From Archaeoglobales archaeon (GTDB taxonomy: Archaea; Halobacteriota; Archaeoglobi; Archaeoglobales; Archaeoglobaceae), in contig QMZF01000006.1 in assembly GCA_003663055.1 (NCBI GenBank), positions 1 to 12,234 of the forward strand: a stretch of 12,234 nucleotides of DNA, read 5' to 3'. The position numbers and the translations under genes were made by a program. The notes beneath the pieces were generated by a model. The model did not search any database and had not been told where the DNA came from. It was given only the letters and a program-made list of their open reading frames with translations. This document shows positions 7,006 through 12,234 of this stretch, piece after piece (the stretch's first letter is position 1; the number at the start of each line of letters is the position of its first letter).

Positions 7006-7338
7006 CTATCCTATTATACCAAAGAAGTACAGAAGGGAACCTATAAAAACTATTACTGCTATTACAACTGCAAGATCCGCAACTAGCGTAATAAGCTTCC
7101 TTACGTCCTCGCCGTAATAAGATGGAGCGTGTTTCCTATCCATCCATTTCAGTTCCATATATGCCCTTTCAAGTGGTTTTAGCTCGTAATCAAGGTAGCC
7201 CTTTTCTATTAATCTTTCTGCAATTTTTTCCGCGAGAATTTCAGATATGCCACACTTCTTTGCGATTTTATCGACTCTTTTCTCTCCGAGCATTACAGCT
7301 TTGAGTACGAGTTCCTCCATTTCCGAAAGCATGTTCAT
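7006..7338 (-). CDS. Membrane-anchored winged-helix protein (paralogue A), 110 aa
   Basis: The N-terminal part (about residues 3-60) looks like a winged helix-turn-helix: MLSEMEELVLKAV, then a recognition-helix region ISEILAEKIAERLIEKGYL, then a wing-like LDYELKPLE. The C-terminus (about 85-108) is one hydrophobic helix ending GSLLYFFGIIG, so the DNA-binding-like domain would be held at the inner face of the membrane. It closely resembles the protein at 10067-10546 (about 25 of the first 55 aligned residues identical, no gaps). It begins with ATGA overlapping the stop of the surface protein gene and is followed 8 nt later by signal peptidase, so translation is probably coupled. ATG 7332 is a possible alternative start. 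Function unknown; a regulator or tether is inferred. Confidence 0.8.
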   Translation of the reverse strand: MNMLSEMEELVLKAVMLGEKRVDKIAKKCGISEILAEKIAERLIEKGYLDYELKPLERAYMELKWMDRKHAPSYYGEDVRKLITLVADLAVVIAVIVFIGSLLYFFGIIG

Positions 7339-9215
7339 TCACGCAGGAGCAACCTTGCTATTACTAGGGCTGCGAGCAAAGCAGCAGAACCTACGACTAT
7401 ACCTCCACCTCTCGTTGGTTTTTCAGGAGTGGTTGGTGTTGGAGTTGGAGCTAGTTGCCCTGTTTTTGCTTTTACAAAGAAGACTTTCACGAGGTTCGTA
7501 CCCGGGATTTCCACTTTATAGCTTCCCTCCTCCTCGGGTACGTATTCAAAGGTTATCGTTCTTTCTTCTCCCGTCTTTAGGGTTATTTCTTCTTCGTATG
7601 CTGTTTCTCCATTTACGAGTGCTTTAATAACTTCCTTGCCAGTTTTACCCTCATTTCTCACTTTAAACGATATCTCTACAGACTCTCCAACATTTGTTAT
7701 GAACTTGCTTACCCTCAAATCAGAGTACGTTATTTTTGGTGGAAGTACGATTTCTGTAGTTATGCTTATTTCTATTCCTCTGTCTATTCTCAGGTCGTAG
7801 AACGAGTAGTATAGTTCTTCAGGATTACCGAGTTTTTTCCATCCACCTACTGCATAGAGACTCCTTTCGAGTTCTTGGCGATAATCGCTCCAATAACCAG
7901 GATTGTCAACTATCAGGAATCCACCAGATTCAAAGAAGTATTCGAGCATATAAACCTTGGGCGGTGTTGCCGCAACGTATACGGCTACGTCAACATCAGA
8001 TAGCTCTTCATACTTTCTCACACCCACGTACGAAATTGGGGCTCCACTATCCTTTCTTATTATTTCGAGGAGTTCCGGGAGTATCTTTTCTGCCCTACTA
8101 TCGCTCCCCTCGAGCAGTGCAACCTTTGTTGTTCCTGTTTTTCCATAGTGTTTATAGAGGAACGCAAAAATGTTGGTCAACATTTTCTTTGCGTCTTCCC
8201 TGTTTACGTTGTATCCCGATGCTTCAAGGTTTGATAGAGCTTTGTCCACGTCGATGTTATTTATCTCTGAAATTCCTCCACTTCCCAGTATGTAGTTATT
8301 GGCGGAATACACAACCGAACCATTTTTTACATCACCAACTAAAATGGGCTTTACATAAATGAGCGGTTTAGTTATTATGGGCAGCGTCCTCGACAGGATA
8401 GCATTATCTGCTTCTATCTTTACCAGATGTGTGCCGAGTGATAGAGGAGGTATCTTCAGGCTTATTTCCCTAACTTCATAGCCAGAAAGGGTTACGGTTT
8501 GACTGTCAACTTCCCTTCCATCAACCAATGCTCTTATCGTAATTGTTCCTTCGTCCTCAAACCTATTCGCTACGGTTACCTTCAGCGTGTTCGATGCTCC
8601 CTCTGGAAGTTGCGAAGCTGCAAGTCGTGGATCGAAAACCAAGAATTGATTGGGAATCGTATACGTTTTTACGTAGAAAGTTAGCCTCTTCTTAACATAC
8701 GGCGCGTCCTCCCGTGATATCGTGCCGATGCTTGGACTGGATGAACCGGAGTATAGGATTTCGTTGTAAAGCTGGTTATAGCTTTTGTAAGTTGCACTGA
8801 AGTTTAAAACATCGAAAACGTAGGCGTCAAGCTGATACTTGCCGTCTATCCAATCATCATCGACTTTTATTTCAAACACGTCGTAGATTTCATCCTGGTA
8901 TCCAGCAATCCTCTTCTGAATCGATTTCCCGTAAACAACGTAGCCCTTAGGATCTTTTACTGCTACAACGAAATCGACTGCAGCAGCCCTCCCCCTATTA
9001 ACGTTCTCAACGCCAACGTAAAGCTTTATCGTGTCACCACGCTTATAGACGTTATCCCACCTCTCAATGTACTTGTTGTAGTCATAAACGTAGGTGATGA
9101 ACGCAGCTTTAAAATCCGATTGAGAAAGGGCGAAAGAAGGAGAAGAGCAAAGTATTAGGATTATTGTGAGAATGGCCAATTTTATGGGAGCTTTAAAGCT
9201 CAACAGCGGCGCCAT
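7335..9215 (-). CDS. Secreted, membrane-anchored surface protein with CARDB/Ig-like domains
   Basis: From ATG 9215 this is a 626-aa protein. An export signal (about 1-29, hydrophobic core LAILTIILILC, cleavage likely after SFA) is followed by a beta-rich domain with VYKRGDTIKLYVGVENVNRG. A CARDB-like domain comes next (SNTLKVTVANRFEDEGTITI and a GTHLVKIEADN end). Residues about 345-470 form an alpha/beta region with SGGFLIVDNPGY, somewhat like glutamine-amidotransferase-like or DUF4350 folds. A second CARDB-like domain has VGESVEISFKVRNEGKTGKE and a GSYKVEIPG end. A Thr/Pro linker (TPTPTTPEKPTR) leads to a C-terminal helix (about 603-624) ending RLLLRE. It would sit outside the cell, anchored by its C-terminus. 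An in-frame ATG at 9254 exists, but a TATA box near 9243 points to 9215. It heads the operon with paralogue A and signal peptidase. Function unknown. Confidence 0.8.
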   Translation of the reverse strand: MAPLLSFKAPIKLAILTIILILCSSPSFALSQSDFKAAFITYVYDYNKYIERWDNVYKRGDTIKLYVGVENVNRGRAAAVDFVVAVKDPKGYVVYGKSIQKRIAGYQDEIYDVFEIKVDDDWIDGKYQLDAYVFDVLNFSATYKSYNQLYNEILYSGSSSPSIGTISREDAPYVKKRLTFYVKTYTIPNQFLVFDPRLAASQLPEGASNTLKVTVANRFEDEGTITIRALVDGREVDSQTVTLSGYEVREISLKIPPLSLGTHLVKIEADNAILSRTLPIITKPLIYVKPILVGDVKNGSVVYSANNYILGSGGISEINNIDVDKALSNLEASGYNVNREDAKKMLTNIFAFLYKHYGKTGTTKVALLEGSDSRAEKILPELLEIIRKDSGAPISYVGVRKYEELSDVDVAVYVAATPPKVYMLEYFFESGGFLIVDNPGYWSDYRQELERSLYAVGGWKKLGNPEELYYSFYDLRIDRGIEISITTEIVLPPKITYSDLRVSKFITNVGESVEISFKVRNEGKTGKEVIKALVNGETAYEEEITLKTGEERTITFEYVPEEEGSYKVEIPGTNLVKVFFVKAKTGQLAPTPTPTTPEKPTRGGGIVVGSAALLAALVIARLLLRE

Positions 9216-9238
9216 ATTTACATCGATTATGGAAAGAA

Positions 9239-9246
9239 ATAAATAC
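9239..9246 (-). promoter_or_regulatory. TATA-like box of the surface protein operon
   Basis: The minus strand reads GTATTTAT, centred 27-28 bp ahead of ATG 9215, fitting a leaderless transcript that begins at that codon. The short divergent region also holds the MinD-side promoter, so the two operons share about 70 bp of control DNA. Confidence 0.45.
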
Positions 9247-9259
9247 TTTATCATTTAAG
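9244..9259 (+). promoter_or_regulatory. TATA-like region of the MinD-like operon
   Basis: Two overlapping candidates are seen: TACTTTATC (centre about 9248), which would suit the TTG at 9274, and ATTTAAG (centre about 9256), which suits the ATG at 9286. The sequence alone does not decide between them. Both overlap the divergent promoter. Confidence 0.4.
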
Positions 9260-9285
9260 CGTTACAGGGCTTTTTGGGTGCTCGT

Positions 9286-10062
9286 ATGGCCGTGCTTGCT
9301 ATCTGCTCCGGCAAGGGTGGCGTGGGAAAAACGACAGTTTCAGCAAACCTTGCTGTTGTACTAACCCTCTTTGGAAAAGTCCTCGTGATTGATAGCGACA
9401 TTGCCCTCCCGAACCTTCACACTTTTTTTGGCCTCGATGATCCCTTCATTTCACTTCTCGATGTTCTGAAAGATGAGAGCTACCTCAAAGATGCGATCTA
9501 TGAGATCAAAGTTAAGCTCAAGGACAGCGAGGATAGGGACATTGTTAGAGAACTCCACGTTTTGCCCGCTTCAACGTCCGTTAAGGCTCTCGAAGAAATA
9601 GATATGGAAAGGTTTAAGGACGTTCTGGAGAAGTTGAAAGGCGGCTATGATTACATTATAGTTGACGTTGCAGCAGGCCTCAGTAAGTACGCTATAATTC
9701 CAATGCTGAGTGCAGACACATCCTACCTTGTTGTAAATCCAGAAAAAGCTTCGATCTTAGACTCGCAGAAGGTAAGAAAAATTGCCGATGTTTCAGGTGT
9801 TAGTGTGGGAGGCATAATCATCAACCGCTATAAAGGAGAAAAGAGAATGGTAGAGTATGCGGAAAACGCGATAGGAGCTGAAGTCGTGGGACTAATAAGA
9901 GAGTCGAAACTTGTGGGAAAATGCTGGGAGGAGGGTGTGCCCGTTACCATGAGACAACCCTACTCGAAGGTGTCAAAGGACTTCTTCGATCTCGCAAGAA
10001 GGCTTGCGGGTGAGGAGGTCGTGATCAGGCCCTACGGGAAGCTAAAATACTTTTTAGGGTGA
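9286..10062 (+). CDS. MinD/ParA-family ATPase
   Basis: The 258-aa protein (from ATG 9286) is a deviant-Walker-A ATPase of the MinD/ParA/Mrp group, which dimerise on ATP and often cycle on membranes or DNA. It shows SGKGGVGKTT (8-17, signature Lys10), the switch-I segment VIDSDIALPNLHTFFGL (34-50), Walker B/switch II YIIVDVAAG (123-131, Ala where DxPAG is usual), and a base-binding Asn in GGIIINRYKG (180). The C-terminus is basic (VIRPYGKLKYFLG) but not an obvious MinD-type amphipathic helix. A TTG four codons upstream (9274) could be the true start; ATG gives the usual short lead to the P-loop. The paralogous winged-helix gene starts 4 nt after its stop, so the two are co-transcribed. Its partner in the cell is unknown; MinD-type positioning is inferred. 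Confidence 0.88.
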   Translation: MAVLAICSGKGGVGKTTVSANLAVVLTLFGKVLVIDSDIALPNLHTFFGLDDPFISLLDVLKDESYLKDAIYEIKVKLKDSEDRDIVRELHVLPASTSVKALEEIDMERFKDVLEKLKGGYDYIIVDVAAGLSKYAIIPMLSADTSYLVVNPEKASILDSQKVRKIADVSGVSVGGIIINRYKGEKRMVEYAENAIGAEVVGLIRESKLVGKCWEEGVPVTMRQPYSKVSKDFFDLARRLAGEEVVIRPYGKLKYFLG

Positions 10063-10066
10063 AATT

Positions 10067-10546
10067 ATGGATGAAAAGAAGATTATAGATGTTCTAATGG
10101 ATGATGACACATTTATTGTCAAAAAAAGGGAAGAAGAAAAGAAAACGAGAAAGGGAGTAGAAAAGAGAGAAGAGACTGAAAAGGAAGAGACAAGCGAGGT
10201 TAAAAAGAGGGTTGAACGAGTAGAAAAAGTCAGCATGCTCTCTGAAATAGAAAGAAGTGTTTTAAGGAGCGTCGTTTTTGAATCGAAGGAACCAAGGGTC
10301 ATTGCTCGACTTACGGGTTATCCCGAAGTTGTCGTAAAGAAGGCCCTTGAAAGGCTAATCGATAAAGGCTATCTCAGCGAAGAGCTCGAACCAACTGAAA
10401 AAGTCTCTGAAGTAAGGTGGTTAAGGGCCACAAAGGTCAGCGTAAAGTACGGCAGGAGCACGAGAATGGTTGCTTTAGACATAGCCATTGTCATAGCTGC
10501 GATAATCTTCCTTCTGTCTATTATTTACTACCTGGGTCTTTTTTAA
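10067..10546 (+). CDS. Membrane-anchored winged-helix protein (paralogue B), 159 aa
   Basis: Residues 1-54 are very rich in Lys and Glu (KKREEEKKTRKGVEKREE) and probably form a disordered or coiled segment. Residues about 55-110 are a winged-helix domain starting MLSEIERSVLRSV, with VVVKKALERLIDKGYL as recognition region. Residues about 134-157 are one hydrophobic helix (LDIAIVIAAIIFLLSIIYYL), giving a tail-anchored cytosolic protein. The last 105 residues align along their length with paralogue A. The ATG follows the MinD-like stop by 4 nt, and GGGTGA over that stop serves as Shine-Dalgarno, so translation is coupled. It may be the membrane or DNA partner of the ATPase (inferred). It converges on the PfkB kinase gene. 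Confidence 0.82.
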   Translation: MDEKKIIDVLMDDDTFIVKKREEEKKTRKGVEKREETEKEETSEVKKRVERVEKVSMLSEIERSVLRSVVFESKEPRVIARLTGYPEVVVKKALERLIDKGYLSEELEPTEKVSEVRWLRATKVSVKYGRSTRMVALDIAIVIAAIIFLLSIIYYLGLF

Positions 10547-10557
10547 TTTGTAAAAAA
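10539..10557. terminator. Bidirectional T-run between convergent genes
   Basis: A run of six T (10539-10544) ends the rightward transcript, and six A (10552-10557, T on the minus strand) lie just beyond the leftward gene's stop. The 17-bp gap between the convergent genes is almost pure A/T. This suits T-run termination from both sides. Confidence 0.45.
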
Positions 10558-10563
10558 TTTAAT

Positions 10564-11472
10564 TTAAAGCTTAGACAGAAATTCTTCTAATTCTTTTTTA
10601 ATAGGCAATCCATCTCTCGCTCCCATTCTCTCGATGCATCTTGCTGCAACAAAATTTCCCGCCATACCGCAGACATCTAGGTCGTACCCCTTAAGAAGGG
10701 CATACAAAAAGCCTGCATTAAACGCATCTCCCGCTCCGGTTGTGTCAACAACTCTCGTTTTAAATGCGGGAACGTGGAAGTCTTTCTTTCCATCTGTTAC
10801 GTAACACCCTCTTTCTCCAAGCTTTACTGCAACAATTTTCACACCCCTTGCCATCGCCTTTTCTGCTCCCTCAACATAGTTTAGGCCCGTGATTTCTTCA
10901 ATTTCGGCTCTGTTTGGAAGAAATATTTCTGCTTTATTTATTAAGTCCCATATATCAGAGCGCCGAGCGTATATGTTTCCCGGATCAAGGCTGACAACTT
11001 CGAAAAATTCCGTAGCCTTTTTCTGAGCTTCAAAGGGGGAATTGCCTTTTCTGCAAATAAAGGATGTTAAATGCAAGATCTTTCCTCTTAATTTAAGTTT
11101 TGCAATATCCTCGAAGTTTATGTCGTCGTTAACTCCCGGATCTACTAATATCGCCCTATTCCCAGCTTTATCAACGAAAACCAAAGCGCAGCCAGTCCTA
11201 CCTTTACCCCTTAAAACTCCGAAGGTGTTTACACCTTCTCTCTCCATATCATTGAGCAGAAAGTCTCCATCCGAATCGCTGCCCACTTTTCCTATGAACG
11301 CAGTCTTTACACCAAGCCTTGAAAGGGCTGCAATGGTGTTGGCTGCAGAACCGCCGGGAGCGATTCTGACGTCGATAACAAACCCTTCTTCGTCTTTTGC
11401 GGGTATTCTGTCAACGAGGTACAGTCTGTCAACGTTTAAGGCACCAAAACCAACTACGTCAACGTTAGCCAA
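10564..11472 (-). CDS. PfkB-family sugar/nucleoside kinase
   Basis: A 302-aa kinase of the ribokinase/PfkB family, which phosphorylates a hydroxymethyl group of a sugar or nucleoside with ATP. The first signature is APGGSAANTIAALSRLG (about 38-54), shaping the substrate pocket. The second is VVDTTGAGDAFNAGF (about 241-255), with Asp249 as catalytic base and an anion hole in GAGD. The NRAEIEEITG stretch is the usual nucleotide-side helix. Nothing identifies the substrate; candidates include ribose, fructose-type sugars and nucleosides. The start is TTG at 11472, overlapping the end of the upstream HAD gene by 8 nt, with GGAGG 9 nt ahead. The two genes form an operon, which could mean kinase and phosphatase act on related sugar phosphates (inferred). 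Confidence 0.93.
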   Translation of the reverse strand: MANVDVVGFGALNVDRLYLVDRIPAKDEEGFVIDVRIAPGGSAANTIAALSRLGVKTAFIGKVGSDSDGDFLLNDMEREGVNTFGVLRGKGRTGCALVFVDKAGNRAILVDPGVNDDINFEDIAKLKLRGKILHLTSFICRKGNSPFEAQKKATEFFEVVSLDPGNIYARRSDIWDLINKAEIFLPNRAEIEEITGLNYVEGAEKAMARGVKIVAVKLGERGCYVTDGKKDFHVPAFKTRVVDTTGAGDAFNAGFLYALLKGYDLDVCGMAGNFVAARCIERMGARDGLPIKKELEEFLSKL

Positions 11473-12234
11473 GTTTTCCAGCCTCCCCTCGAACCCTCCT
11501 CCTCATCTGCTTTGATTTAACTATTAATTCTTCCGTGTTTTCTGGGAAAACCCAGTAAAACTCTGTCCCCTTTAATTTATCGGCAATTTCTTCAACGATT
11601 TTGAAGTCACCTTCCACTAAATTATTAACGCCTGTGACCCCTTCTCTTCCATACGCAACAACAACAGCAGCGATTGCAAAGGCCGTTTCTGAAATTACTG
11701 CAAGGTTGGAATGATTAACTGCAAACTCGTTTCCGTTAAATGAAACAGCGATTCCTCTTTTCTTTGCGTATTCAAGCATCTCGAAGTCAGATATGCTATC
11801 GCCTATCGCAACGACATTTTCGGGATTGTAGCTTTCAACAACTTCTTTCTTCTTTTTTCCACCCATAACTTTCATATCTTCTATTATTTTGCCTGCTTTC
11901 ATTCTGGCCAGCTTTTTCCAGAAGAATTCGTTGAGCCAGTCGATGCTTTTCCTGCCCTTTTTAACCTCACCCTTCCTTACATCCAATTCTATTTCATCCA
12001 GCGATTCTACTTCACCAACAGCTTCAAGCAGCATATTTTTTTCCTCTTCGGGCAGCAAGTATTTTTCTGGCAAAAAATCCGTTCCATAGATGGCTTCAAC
12101 TCCAGGCAAGGCGCTTACTTCTAGAAATTGCTTGTATGCAGTAGAGATTACAACAGCTTTAAAGCCCTCTCCTACAAGGTACTTCATCGCTTTTTCTGCA
12201 TCACGAACATAGGCAGGTTTTGAGAGCTCTTTTA
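11465..12234 (-). CDS. HAD-superfamily phosphatase-like protein, 5' end outside the window
   Basis: The frame stays open to the right edge (KELSKPAYVRDAEKAM precedes the internal Met at 12187), so the start and the N-terminal catalytic motif lie outside. Visible are the HAD motif-II region (KAVVISTAYKQF, with Ser-Thr), a long charged cap section with Lys/Glu repeats, and the motif-IV segment VVAIGDSISDFEML, whose Asp residues bind Mg. SFNGNEFAVNHSNLAVI follows, typical of Cof/phosphoserine-phosphatase-like HAD enzymes. It resembles an archaea-specific HAD group (possibly COG4030, by memory). The substrate is unknown. Its stop TAA lies inside the start region of the PfkB gene. Confidence 0.82.
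   Translation of the reverse strand, partial: KELSKPAYVRDAEKAMKYLVGEGFKAVVISTAYKQFLEVSALPGVEAIYGTDFLPEKYLLPEEEKNMLLEAVGEVESLDEIELDVRKGEVKKGRKSIDWLNEFFWKKLARMKAGKIIEDMKVMGGKKKKEVVESYNPENVVAIGDSISDFEMLEYAKKRGIAVSFNGNEFAVNHSNLAVISETAFAIAAVVVAYGREGVTGVNNLVEGDFKIVEEIADKLKGTEFYWVFPENTEELIVKSKQMRRRVRGEAGKLG

Noticed and set aside
7247..8362. Plus-strand open frames opposite the surface protein gene
   Set aside because: Low-complexity Leu/Ser/Phe-rich translations, as expected from the complement of a real gene.
10552..10568. TTTAATTTAAA-like bases similar to the RHH operator unit
   Set aside because: Only one unit occurs, without 10-bp phasing, and it lies between two convergent stop codons, so it is better read as terminator A/T.
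11042..11515. Plus-strand open frame of 157 codons opposite the PfkB gene
   Set aside because: The PfkB signatures on the minus strand are unambiguous; the antisense frame shows none.

Overview
The window looks like chromosomal DNA of a hyperthermophilic euryarchaeon of the Archaeoglobales (Archaeoglobus, Geoglobus or Ferroglobus type). The main support is the Hel308 helicase, which from memory closely follows the A. fulgidus Hel308a sequence. Further support comes from a GPN-loop GTPase, an ER-type (Ser/His) signal peptidase, a tRNA-Thr with U73 and no encoded CCA, and TATA-like boxes about 26-27 bp ahead of several start codons (leaderless architecture). Genes are tightly packed, and I see no insertion sequence, CRISPR array or prophage.

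Left part (1-1860): a minus-strand pair, a small ribbon-helix-helix (RHH) regulator followed 3 nt later by a DHH/DHHA1 phosphoesterase that runs off the left edge. Ahead of the RHH gene lies an AT-rich block in which TTTAA recurs exactly every 10 bp, a candidate autoregulatory operator. Divergent from it is a small FMN-binding, pyridoxamine-phosphate-oxidase-like protein, then a minus-strand tRNA-Thr(GGU).

Middle (1996-6293): hel308, then about 560 bp of decayed coding sequence. Its fragments, read across four frame changes, rebuild one helix-hairpin-helix protein. Next come a GPN-loop GTPase whose signature reads Gly-Ile-Asn, and a six-TM protein with a coiled coil, of unknown function.

Right-centre (6305-10546) is the most interesting region, two divergent operons. 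Leftwards: a large secreted surface protein with CARDB/Ig-like domains and a C-terminal membrane anchor, a winged-helix protein with a C-terminal membrane anchor, and a signal peptidase I. Rightwards: a MinD/ParA-type ATPase and a second membrane-anchored winged-helix protein that is clearly paralogous to the first. Each arm therefore pairs one of two related membrane-tethered DNA-binding-like proteins with either an exported protein or a membrane-cycling-type ATPase. I know of no described system with this make-up. A link between envelope and chromosome or division is inference.

Right end (10564-12234): a minus-strand operon of a HAD-superfamily phosphatase-like protein (5' end outside the window) overlapping by 8 nt a PfkB-family sugar or nucleoside kinase that starts with TTG.
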